Origin: Nocardia shimofusensis NBRC 100134
GTDB lineage: Bacteria > Actinomycetota > Actinomycetes > Mycobacteriales > Mycobacteriaceae
DNA: 64,000 bases
NCBI RefSeq assembly: GCF_001613125.1
Contig: NZ_BDBT01000011.1
Coordinates: 148,321 to 212,320 of the forward strand
Reading direction: 5' to 3'
Positions 8,665 to 16,468 of this stretch are shown here, in pieces. The notes beneath the pieces are model-generated. The model was not told the DNA's origin and made no database searches. It saw nothing but the letters and a program-made list of their open reading frames with translations. The stretch's first letter is position 1; the number at the start of each line of letters is the position of its first letter. The position numbers and the translations under genes are program-made.

Positions 8665-10341
8665 TCAGAGTGTGTCGGCAATAGCAGCGAGCGTCGGCAG
8701 GGTCAGCGCGCCCGCGGCCAATACGGCGTCGTGGAATGCGCGTAGATCGAAGCGACGCCCGAGGCGCTCACTGGCTCGAGCACGTTGACGCTGAATCTCG
8801 AGTTGCCCGAGTTTGTATCCGAGGGCTTGGCCGGGGATGTCGATGTACCGGTCGACTTCGACGGTGATCTCCTCAATGCTGTTCGGTGTGTGGGCGGACA
8901 TGAAGTCGATCGCCTGCTGGCGCGACCACCCCTTGGCGTGTAGTCCTGTGTCGACAACCAGGCGACAGCTACGCAGGGAATCGCCGGCAAGCATGCCCAG
9001 CAGGTCGAGATCATCGTCGTAGAGGCCCATTTCGTGGGCGAGCCGTTCCGCGTAGAGGGCCCACCCCTCGACAAACGCGGTGTTTGCCCACGACTGCCGC
9101 TGGAAACGTGGGAGGTCGGTGGACTCTGCAGCCAGGGCAAGCTGCAGATGATGGCCGGGCACGGCTTCGTGGAAGACTACCGCCGCGGTCTCGTAGCGCG
9201 CCTGACCTTCCGCGTTGTGCAGGTTGACGTAATAGGTGCCGGGACTGCTCCCGTCGGCGGCGGGCGGATAGTAGTAGGCGGCGGGTGAATCCGCGGCCAG
9301 GTAGTCCGGAACCGCGACGATCTCACAGGGGTGGGTAGGCAGCCGACCGAACCAATCAGCTGCGGCCGCCGCTGCGGCATCGAAATACCTGCGGGTGCGG
9401 GCGAGGATTTCCGCACCGTCGCGATATCGCAGATCAGGGTCCTGGCGCAGGCGGGCGAAGATGAGCTCTGTGTCGGTGGTTCCGAACTGTCGATGCCCGA
9501 CCCGTGCATATTCCTCGCGGAGCCGGTCGAGTTCGGCCGAACCAATCCGATGGATATCGTCGGCGTCGAGTCCCAGCATGGTGGTGTGGCAGCGGATCAG
9601 GCGGTGATAGATCTCGGCGCCGTCGTCGCCGAGCCAGCACAGACCTGCCCGCTCCCCCGGTCTGCTGTACGGGAGGAGTTCGGTGGCCAGCATGTCGCGA
9701 TAGCGGTGAAACGCCGGCCGAACCACCTCCTGAGCGATCTCGGCCAACTCGTTGCGCCACGCCGGTTCCCCCATCCAGCCCTCGGGGCCTGTCACGGTGA
9801 CGAACGGGTCGGCCGACAACTCCGATGCCAGATACGAATCAATCTGGTTGATGGAACGCTCGATGGTGACACGGGCCGGGGCGCGGCCGACGCCGAGCCC
9901 GTCCCGGAAGCGACGTGCCGCCTCATCGAGCAGGGCGCCGATCTGCCTGTGCCGCTGCGCCAAGGCTTCAGCAGCGATCGCGTGCGGGGCCGTGATCTGA
10001 GACAAGCTGGTCAACAGGCGAGCATGCACCCCACCCATTTGTCCGGCGCTCATCTCGACCGGCCGCCACTCCAGTTCGGTGACAGCTCGAGCGATATCAG
10101 CAAGCAGAAGGTCGCGAGCGAGATGATCGGCGGGATCGAGGCGGGAGGCATCGATCGCTACAACCTGCTGCTGTATCCGCCGCCAAGCCTGCATCGTGCG
10201 CTGTTCCGCCTCGACGGAGACATCCTCGATACGGTCGTCGAATCGGTGATCACCCAGCATCGTCGCCGTGGTGGGCGCGAACTCCAGCACGGTATCCCAG
10301 TAGTGCTCGGCCAACCGCCATAGCTCCCGATCCATAGCCAT
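8665..10341 (-). CDS. DUF885-family putative zinc metallohydrolase
   Basis: About 558 residues, normal for the DUF885 family, whose members are predicted zinc metallopeptidases/carboxypeptidases. The diagnostic motif FHEAVPGHHLQ supplies the HExxxH-type metal ligands and catalytic Glu, followed by FVEGWALYAERLAHEMGLY with the third ligand region. The N-terminus (LWRLAEHYWDTVLEFAPTTATMLGDHRFDD) is typical of the family, as is the ending YIDIPGQALGYKLGQLEIQR. No signal peptide, so probably cytoplasmic. Two in-frame ATGs, at 10341 and 10335, share one GAGG; the second has better spacing. It follows the decayed HAD gene closely and may share its transcript. Substrate unknown. Confidence 0.88.
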   Translation of the reverse strand: MAMDRELWRLAEHYWDTVLEFAPTTATMLGDHRFDDRIEDVSVEAEQRTMQAWRRIQQQVVAIDASRLDPADHLARDLLLADIARAVTELEWRPVEMSAGQMGGVHARLLTSLSQITAPHAIAAEALAQRHRQIGALLDEAARRFRDGLGVGRAPARVTIERSINQIDSYLASELSADPFVTVTGPEGWMGEPAWRNELAEIAQEVVRPAFHRYRDMLATELLPYSRPGERAGLCWLGDDGAEIYHRLIRCHTTMLGLDADDIHRIGSAELDRLREEYARVGHRQFGTTDTELIFARLRQDPDLRYRDGAEILARTRRYFDAAAAAAADWFGRLPTHPCEIVAVPDYLAADSPAAYYYPPAADGSSPGTYYVNLHNAEGQARYETAAVVFHEAVPGHHLQLALAAESTDLPRFQRQSWANTAFVEGWALYAERLAHEMGLYDDDLDLLGMLAGDSLRSCRLVVDTGLHAKGWSRQQAIDFMSAHTPNSIEEITVEVDRYIDIPGQALGYKLGQLEIQRQRARASERLGRRFDLRAFHDAVLAAGALTLPTLAAIADTL

Positions 10342-10363
10342 AATCCTCGCGGACACGGAGGCA

Positions 10364-10914
10364 TCACCGGCCCGGGTTTTCGAATTTGAGAACACCAGAG
10401 TCGCTCGAGCTGACGATGTCATCGGACACTGCCACCGTGCGGCGTCGCCCCACTGCGGAGCGCTCGCCAGAGTGGTGCACGGCGGTACGGAAGCCTGTCG
10501 TGAACTCCGCGATGTTGTCGGTGGCGAGAACGATCGTGGCCGAGGATTGCGCGCGTCGTAGAGCCGCGAGCAATTGCTGATCAGCGGTCAAGTCGGAGAA
10601 GCCGGCGAGCAACTGGACCAGAAGCTGGTCGGTGTCGAGCTGCGGGTGGTGGGCAGACAGGGCTGTGAGGATCGCGCGTGAGCCGAGTGCCCCGCACATC
10701 CCGTCGCGGCCTTCCTGTTGCCGGGGGTGAACAGCCTGTCGAGCTCTCTGGTGAGGATCGCATACGCCGGGTGATCGGAGTCTTCGGTGATGCTGTGCCA
10801 GAAAGGTTTCCGGCACAGCACGCCGTTCCAATCACAGAAGATGACCTGAGGGCGGCTGCGGGGCCGCGCAATCAGGTCCTCGAGCAGGGCGATCGTGGCG
10901 TGCGGTGGGCGCAT
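10364..10914 (-). pseudogene. HAD-superfamily hydrolase remnant, frameshifted and C-terminally truncated
   Basis: Starts at an ATG whose A is shared with the TGA of the upstream gene (TGATG). The first part reads QVIFCDWNGVLCRKPFWHS, a HAD motif I region, to about FTPGNR. The product then continues only in another frame: GRDGMCGALGSRAILTAL, ATIVLATDNIAEF (motif II region) and DIVSSSDSGVLKFENP (motif III lysine). A one-base loss near the CCCCC run around 10720-10730 explains the shift. The frame stops before any motif IV acidic pair, so the C-terminus is also missing. Probably a former phosphatase of the adjacent operon. Confidence 0.65.
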
Positions 10915-12274
10915 CACATGTAGACGCGGGCGGCGGTGGCCCGGTCGAGCCGATCGCGAGTGAGCAGGTCCTCGATGATCCGGTGGTCGGCGATGTAGCC
11001 GATGACGACTTGGCGAACCAGTTCGTCGCCGAGTTCGGAGAGGTGGACGCCATCGCTCCATATGCTGGGGCCGCCGGGAGCTGGTGTGGACGGCGCGGTG
11101 GGTGACCATCCGTAGCAGGTGGCTGCGTAGACGATGGTGTCCCACAGGTCGATGTAGTGCGCGCCGGTATCTTCGGCGGCACGGCGGGCACGGTGGTTGT
11201 AGGCGATCAGGTCGGTGTTGGCGGCGGGAACGTCGATGCCGAGGGCCCAGCCCATGGGTGGTTCGCCGATAACGACGACGCGGCGGGCACGGCCGGTGAG
11301 CAGGTCCAGTGCGGTGTGCAGGTTGGTGTCGTATTCGTCGATGTCGACAGCTTCGCTGTGGCGGCCTTGATGGTTGCGCCAGACGTCGTTGATGCCGACG
11401 CCGAGTACGGCGAGATCCCATCGACTGCCGACCTCGATGGCGGTACGCAGGTTGGTGAGGACCCGTCGGGAGGTTGCGCCGCCTTCGCCGTGGTTGTCGG
11501 TGCTGATGGTGATCCATGGGTAGGTGGCCTGCCAGCCGGTGGTCACGGCGTGGACGTAGCCGCGGTTGCGCCACTGGGTGACTTCGATCTGCTCGCCGAT
11601 CGCGGGCAGGTCGGCTTGGGTGGACAGGCGCGGGTTGTGGGCTTCGTAGTGTTCCATCAGGCTGGTGCCGAACCAGCCGATATGCAGCTCACGGCGGGGC
11701 TCGTCGGAGACGAGCGGGCCGATATGACGGCTGCTGACGCGGGCCGGGGCGCCGAGTGCGGTGGTGTTGGGTGGGATCGAGGCGGTCACGACGGCGTTGG
11801 CGCCGATGCGTGCGTTCTGGCCGATGGCGACTCCGGCGGTGATGGAGACCTTGTTCGAGACGATCGCGCCGACTTCGACGGTGACGGGTGCGGTCTCGAA
11901 TGCGCTGGCCCACGAGGTGAGCGCGTCGTCGGAGGTGACAGTGTGGTGGGTGCGGGCGCGGTGGTTGTGGTCTTGAATGTCGACCATGTTGCGACGCCGC
12001 GGCCGATGCGAATGTGGGTCATGGCGGAGATGACGACGTTCTCGCCGATCGCGGCGTCGTCGCCGATGGTGATGTGGCCGCCGGTGTTGGCTTGCAGGGT
12101 GGTGCCGCGGCAGAGGCTGACGCGATTGCCGAGGGTGATGGTGGCGTCGGGATCGATGAGGAAGTCGACGTCGGCGGCGATGTCGCAGTCGGCGCGGATG
12201 CGCACGGCGTCGCCGTGGCGTACGCGGATGCCGTCGATGATCATGCTCGGGTCGGTGTCGGTCACGCTGGTCAT
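10914..12274 (-). pseudogene. Hexapeptide-repeat acyltransferase fused to SGNH/GDSL hydrolase, one frameshift
   Basis: The start (ATG at 12274 after AAAGGA) gives VTDTDPSMIIDGIRVRHGD and left-handed beta-helix repeats (DAAIGENVVISAMTHIRIGRG). At 11985-11997 the frame breaks; the next frame continues MVDIQDHNHR, the hexapeptide turns VGAIVSNKVSITAGVAIG and GAPARV, then an SGNH-hydrolase domain with GWFGTSLMEHYE (block I, Ser), LGVGINDVWR (block III, Gly-x-Asn) and WSDGVHLSELG (block V, Asp-x-x-His). The two parts together make a sensible about 450-residue acyltransferase-plus-esterase. The hydrolase half (10914-11987) could still be translated from an internal start. Likely role: acylation/deacylation of a small molecule or glycan. 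Confidence 0.65.
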
Positions 12275-12294
12275 GTTCCTTTCTCTTGGTCGGG

Positions 12295-12636
12295 TCATCG
12301 GATGAGCTTCGCTGCTGGTTTGTCGATCAGGTAGTCGCCGATCACCAAGGCGTCGAGTCCGAGGCGAGCGACGTTTGGACGCCAGAGCTTGTTATGGAAC
12401 GCGACCTCGACGACCGCGCTGACACCACCACGGGCCAGCATGGCCAGCACGTCGAAGTACACGTTGAGGACGGAAATGCTGAGATTGTCGCGGTCGCGCA
12501 CCGGCGCGGTGGCTGCGACCAGGCTCTATTTGATCTCGTCGCGGATGATCGTCGGCATGCCGACACGCCTTGGCCAAGGCTTGGGCGGGGTGGACTCACC
12601 CGAACCCCGGAGGACCGCTTACAACGGCGATTAGCT
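12295..12636 (-). pseudogene. P-loop kinase remnant (AAA_33/zeta-like)
   Basis: Reading away from the methyltransferase gene, IAVVSGPPGFG is an ATP-binding loop broken just before the lysine by a TGA; a downstream frame gives AQALAKA, and another gives MPTIIRDEIK followed by TAG and then SLVAATAPVRDRDNLSISVLN, LARGGVSAVVEVAFHNKLWRP and LGLDALVIGDYLIDK. This is the layout of small kinases with GxPGxGKST, RDEIK and VEAxF-HxxW blocks. At least two lesions plus a truncated C-terminus make it non-functional as read. It lies directly downstream of the methyltransferase gene in the same direction, as if it were once the next gene of the operon. Confidence 0.6.
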
Positions 12637-13485
12637 GCGCGTTGGGTCTGGGCTTCGGCCGAGGATGTAGTAGTGCGCGATCGACTCCCGCAGTTGGCCG
12701 GACGGCTCGCGTTCGAGCAACTGTGCTCGAAGGTCGTTCTCGAATCCTTCTGCGCGATTGGGTTCCTGGCGAATCCGAGCGGTGTAGGAGGTCGACCACA
12801 AGAATCCGAGAAACTCATCCACCGTCCAAGCGTGTGGCGTCGGGAACCGGTACTCGGTGACGTCGAGGAACCCTGCTTCTTCCAGGATCTCTTCGTGGGT
12901 GCGCCGCGTTGGAGCGTTCTCGGCCGTCGCTGGCGACGCACTCGCAGGGCGGCCCGGTTCGCCGGACCATCGGGCTACGACATCGACGGCGACGGTTTGC
13001 CACGGTTCGGTCCCGCTCCAGGGTGTGCTGCTGCCCAGGATGGCCAGGCAGCCGCCGGGGGCCAGCCACTGGCGGGCGCGCTCGGCGATCAGCGGTCGGT
13101 CCAGGCGGTGGAACGCGTTGCCGATCGTGACCAGCTGCGCCGGGTCGGTGATGGCCAATTCTTCGGCCGGGCCGGTGCTCCAGGTGATGTTGGCGGCGCC
13201 GGCCCGCTCGGCCTTGGCGCGTCCGACCTCGATCATGTCGGGTTCGAGGTCCACGGCGTGCACGTGGGTGAATCGGGTGTGCAGGGGAATCGCGATTTCT
13301 CCAGTGCCGCAGGCGAGGTCGATCAGGACGCCGCCCTCTCCAGCTCGGTTGAGGAGGTCGTCGAGCAGCGGCTGGGGGTAGGCCGGGCGGTACCGGCTGT
13401 AGTACTCGGCTGCGCCTCGGAAGAGGCCTTCGCGGTAGCTGGGTTGCACGGGCCAGCTCGGTGGGGTCGACGGGGTCTTGGTCAT
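12631..13485 (-). CDS. Class I SAM-dependent methyltransferase (first of two paralogs)
   Basis: 284 residues. The SAM-binding Rossmann fold shows LIDLACGTGEIAIPL (motif I), HAVDLEPDMIEVGR (motif II acidic residue) and later LVTIGNAFHRLDRPL and LAPGGCLAILGSS. The N-terminal signature SYREGLFRGAAEYYSRYRPAYP is closely matched by the other methyltransferase of this operon, so they are paralogs. The C-terminus (FPTPHAWTVDEFLGFLWSTSY...) is a substrate-facing cap typical of small-molecule methyltransferases. ATG 13485 has GGAG eleven bases upstream. It is the last intact gene of the radical SAM operon, 67 bases after a radical SAM gene. Substrate unknown. Confidence 0.85.
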   Translation of the reverse strand: MTKTPSTPPSWPVQPSYREGLFRGAAEYYSRYRPAYPQPLLDDLLNRAGEGGVLIDLACGTGEIAIPLHTRFTHVHAVDLEPDMIEVGRAKAERAGAANITWSTGPAEELAITDPAQLVTIGNAFHRLDRPLIAERARQWLAPGGCLAILGSSTPWSGTEPWQTVAVDVVARWSGEPGRPASASPATAENAPTRRTHEEILEEAGFLDVTEYRFPTPHAWTVDEFLGFLWSTSYTARIRQEPNRAEGFENDLRAQLLEREPSGQLRESIAHYYILGRSPDPTRS

Positions 13486-13552
13486 TCGGGGTGGCGCTCC
13501 TTGGTCTCGCGGTTCAGTGCGATGCGGCTTGATTTGCTGGGCTTGATCATGG

Positions 13553-14677
13553 TCAGGGGACCAGGTCAGGGCGGGCGAACTGACGCCGGTAGGCGCTGAA
13601 CCCCTCCCCGCAAACCCGCGAGCACACTTTGAGTTTCCCGCCCGCGATGGTGTCGGTGCTCCAGCTGTGTTCCACGGCCGTGAAGAATTCGCTGACGAGG
13701 ATTTCATCGAGCGCGCGCTTGGCGGCATCGAGGGTGGTGGCTCCGCCGGAGGCGGTGAGCAGGTTGTGGACCTGAGCGTCGGTGGCGGCTTGTCCACGAT
13801 ACAGCTGGGGCAGGGTCGCTTGGACGTAGAGCCAGCAGCACGGGTAGACGTGTCCGGTCGCGGAGATGAAGATGGCGTGGGAGTCCAAGGCCTGGCATTG
13901 GATGGTGCAGGTGTCGAAGAACTGGTCGAAGTATTCGGCGCGGGCTTCGATGCTGCGCGCCCAGAGCACGACCTCGTTGACGAGTCGTTCGTCGGCCGGT
14001 GGGCGCAGTTCTCCGACGACCGCGCCGGTGCGGTCGTAGATCGGGGCGGCGTCGATGCCCTCACTGGGACGCAGTTCGGGTGCGGGTTCATACAGCGGTC
14101 GCAGGAAGCGGGCGGTCTTCTTGACGCTGAACTCGGCGAATCCGAGTTCGGTCGCGCGGGCGCGGGCGGTGTCGATCTCATGTTCGTTGTGGGCGAAGGC
14201 GATGTAGTCCCACTGGGCGCGGCCGCCGGCATCGATGAACGCGGCGGCGTTGGCCAAGACTCTGCCGATGTCGACCTTGCGGCGGTAGACGCCGTTGGTG
14301 GCCAGGCCGTCGATGGCGAAGATCGTGGTGATGCCCGGGATTTCGGCCAGCCGTGCCCACCAGGTCGGGGTCCGCAGGCCGCCGTTGGAGTAGATGCGGA
14401 TGAAGGTGGCCGGGTTGGTGGCGTGGATGTGGTGGCAGATGGCGAGCAGCTCGGGAGCGATGGCAGGGTCACCGTAGGCGCCGCAGATGTCGACGATCTC
14501 GAGTTGGGCCAGGACGTGTTCGGGCAGGCAGGTGCGGAACTGGTCCAATGTCATCGAGGTTTCGGTGAGGCCGGGGGCGGGGGCACCGAAGAGGTTACGG
14601 GCGCACATGGGGCATTCGGCGTTGCAGCGGGTGGAGACCTCGAGGTGGAGTTGGCGCAGGTCGGAAACGGTGTACAT
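13553..14677 (-). CDS. Radical SAM protein with C-terminal auxiliary-cluster cysteines
   Basis: 374 residues. Cys18, Cys22 and Cys25 in STRCNAECPMCAR form the canonical CxxxCxxC that binds the SAM-cleaving iron-sulfur cluster. The GAYGDPAIAPE segment corresponds to the GGEP-like SAM-contacting strand. The C-terminal third carries cysteines in TCTIQCQAL, HVYPCCWLY and KVCSRVCGEGF, the arrangement of a SPASM/twitch-type auxiliary cluster domain. ATG 14677 follows GAGGTGAG with good spacing. It is 16 bases after another radical SAM gene. SPASM members modify peptides, sugars or cofactors by hydrogen abstraction; nothing here fixes the substrate, and no precursor peptide was found nearby. Confidence 0.87.
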   Translation of the reverse strand: MYTVSDLRQLHLEVSTRCNAECPMCARNLFGAPAPGLTETSMTLDQFRTCLPEHVLAQLEIVDICGAYGDPAIAPELLAICHHIHATNPATFIRIYSNGGLRTPTWWARLAEIPGITTIFAIDGLATNGVYRRKVDIGRVLANAAAFIDAGGRAQWDYIAFAHNEHEIDTARARATELGFAEFSVKKTARFLRPLYEPAPELRPSEGIDAAPIYDRTGAVVGELRPPADERLVNEVVLWARSIEARAEYFDQFFDTCTIQCQALDSHAIFISATGHVYPCCWLYVQATLPQLYRGQAATDAQVHNLLTASGGATTLDAAKRALDEILVSEFFTAVEHSWSTDTIAGGKLKVCSRVCGEGFSAYRRQFARPDLVP

Positions 14678-14693
14678 GCTTCTCACCTCGGGT

Positions 14694-15653
14694 TCAGTGG
14701 TGGATGGCGGTCGGGGCGGTCTTGGTGGCCTTGATTCCGGCGATGCAGTTGCAGGATCCGGCGGTGCAGGTGATGCCCGCGGTGGGCAGGGGCAGGTTGT
14801 GGTCAAAGATCGATCCGATACGGCCGCCCTCGCGACAGGACGCCGGCCAGATCTCGTCGAATCGGATGAACAGGGATTCGGCGCCGACATTGCAGGTCCA
14901 GCCGGGCCACCGGTTGGACCCGGTGTCGATGATCTGCGACGGCGTCAGGACTTGGTGGGTGCCGTCGAGGTATTCGACGTCGAGGTCACCTTTGAGCAGG
15001 GCGGTTTCGCGGGAGCCGGGCTGGTCGACCTCGGTGGCGAGGGCGTCGGTGAGCGTGGCGTGCTGGTCGGGGCTGTAGTCGGCGGGGCGGGCCCAGCCGT
15101 CGAGGAACATGATCTTGCGGTGCACTGGTGCCTTGCCGTCGGCCTGAATGGTCGCGGCAAGGTTCATGGTGGTGTCGAAGGCGGCGGGGTCGATCACCAC
15201 GTTCACATCGACGCTGGTCTCGGGGGCGAGTGTGTTGACGACGGCGCGGAAGTGGTGGGGTTCGGCGCGTTCGTGGTGGTAGCTGAGCAGCACGTGGTCG
15301 AAGGCGGGTGCGTGGGTGGCCCACCAGGGCAGGGGGCGGGTGCCGTTGGACAGGACCGCGATGTCGATGCCGAGGGCGCGCAGGTCGGCGGCCATGCGTA
15401 GCAGTTGTGGCCACAGGGTGATCTCGCCGCCGCTGAGCAGGAAGGTGATGTCGCGCCCGTGGTAGTGCTCGGCGACGGTGCGGGTGAATCGGTTCACGGA
15501 GTCGTAGTCGGGCCAGCGGACCCGGTTGTCGTGCAGGTAGATCGGGCAGTAGTGGCAGGCGTAGTTGCAGACGCTGCTCATGATCCATTCGACGACGACG
15601 CGGCGGGTGTCGGCGGTGGTGGCCGGGGTGATCCGGAGCGGGATGGGGGTCAT
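14694..15653 (-). CDS. Radical SAM protein, second of three in the operon
   Basis: 319 residues. Cys29, Cys33 and Cys36 in SSVCNYACHYCP are the CxxxCxxC cluster site; FLLSGGEITLWP gives the GGE motif contacting the SAM amino group, and IDIAVLSNGTRP is a further typical strand. Near the C-terminus, WTCNVGAESLFI, PASCREGG and ITCTAGSCNC hold enough cysteines for an auxiliary iron-sulfur cluster. Its ATG overlaps the TGA of the preceding methyltransferase (ATGA) and has GGAGGGG just before it, so the two are translationally coupled, suggesting paired action. Substrate unknown. Confidence 0.88.
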   Translation of the reverse strand: MTPIPLRITPATTADTRRVVVEWIMSSVCNYACHYCPIYLHDNRVRWPDYDSVNRFTRTVAEHYHGRDITFLLSGGEITLWPQLLRMAADLRALGIDIAVLSNGTRPLPWWATHAPAFDHVLLSYHHERAEPHHFRAVVNTLAPETSVDVNVVIDPAAFDTTMNLAATIQADGKAPVHRKIMFLDGWARPADYSPDQHATLTDALATEVDQPGSRETALLKGDLDVEYLDGTHQVLTPSQIIDTGSNRWPGWTCNVGAESLFIRFDEIWPASCREGGRIGSIFDHNLPLPTAGITCTAGSCNCIAGIKATKTAPTAIHH

Positions 15654-16468
15654 GCCCCTCCGTTCGGGCGGGTGGCGATGATCAGCTCGGTGGTGAGGTG
15701 TTCGGTGAGCACGGCGTCGGCTCCGAACCGGTCGACCAGCGCGGTTCGCAGGTCGTGCTCGAATGCCACGCGGGCGGACTCGTCGCTGAATTGGCCTGGC
15801 GCGCTGTAGGAGAAGGAGAACTGGAGCCCGATCACGGAGTCGATGTTGCGGTGCAGGTCCCAGTGCCAGGTCGTGATGTCGATGTCGGAGAACGCCGAGG
15901 TGGCCAGGACTTCGGTATGGGTGAGGCGAGGATGGGTGTAGGTGCTGGTGCCGGCGCGGCGCTGCGAGCCGAGGTGGGCGGTGCGTACCTGGGTGACGAT
16001 GTCGTGCCAAGGCGGTTCGGTGGCGGTGGCCGGGGGCCCGCCGCTGGCCAGCGCGACCGCGCCGGTAGGGGTGAGGCGGCGGTCGAGGTCGGCCAGCAGT
16101 GCGGGGCGGTCGGTCCAGTGGAAGCTGGCGCCCATGGTGACCAGGTCGAGCTCGGGCAGATCGAGGGCATCGAGGTGGTAGGAGTCGCCCTCGAGCCAGC
16201 TGATGTTGTCGATTTCGGCTGTGGTGGCGAGTTTCGCGCCTTCGTGCAGCATCTGGGGATCGGGGTCGACGGCGTACACGTGGGCGACCAGCGGTGCCAG
16301 ATGGAGCGCGATCTGGCCGGTGCCGCACCCGAGGTCGAGCGCCTGCTGGGTGCCGTCGAGACCGAGGCGGTCGCGCAAGGTGGTGAACAGCGCGGCCGGG
16401 TAGCCGGGCCGGTACCGGGCGTAGAAGGGGGCGGCGCCGGTGAACAGGCCGCGCGGGTCGTAGGTCAT
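15650..16468 (-). CDS. Class I SAM-dependent methyltransferase (second paralog)
   Basis: 272 residues. ALDLGCGTGQIALHL is SAM motif I, YAVDPDPQML motif II, and LVTMGASFHWTDRP the post-II block. It shares the opening GLFTGAAPFYARYRPGYP with the methyltransferase encoded at the downstream end of the operon. The start is immediately after the phosphoketolase stop (no spacer) and the end overlaps the next radical SAM gene by ATGA, so it is translated as part of a coupled series. It is slightly shorter than its paralog and has a different C-terminal cap (WDLHRNIDSVIGLQFSFSYS), suggesting a different substrate or position. Confidence 0.85.
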   Translation of the reverse strand: MTYDPRGLFTGAAPFYARYRPGYPAALFTTLRDRLGLDGTQQALDLGCGTGQIALHLAPLVAHVYAVDPDPQMLHEGAKLATTAEIDNISWLEGDSYHLDALDLPELDLVTMGASFHWTDRPALLADLDRRLTPTGAVALASGGPPATATEPPWHDIVTQVRTAHLGSQRRAGTSTYTHPRLTHTEVLATSAFSDIDITTWHWDLHRNIDSVIGLQFSFSYSAPGQFSDESARVAFEHDLRTALVDRFGADAVLTEHLTTELIIATRPNGGA

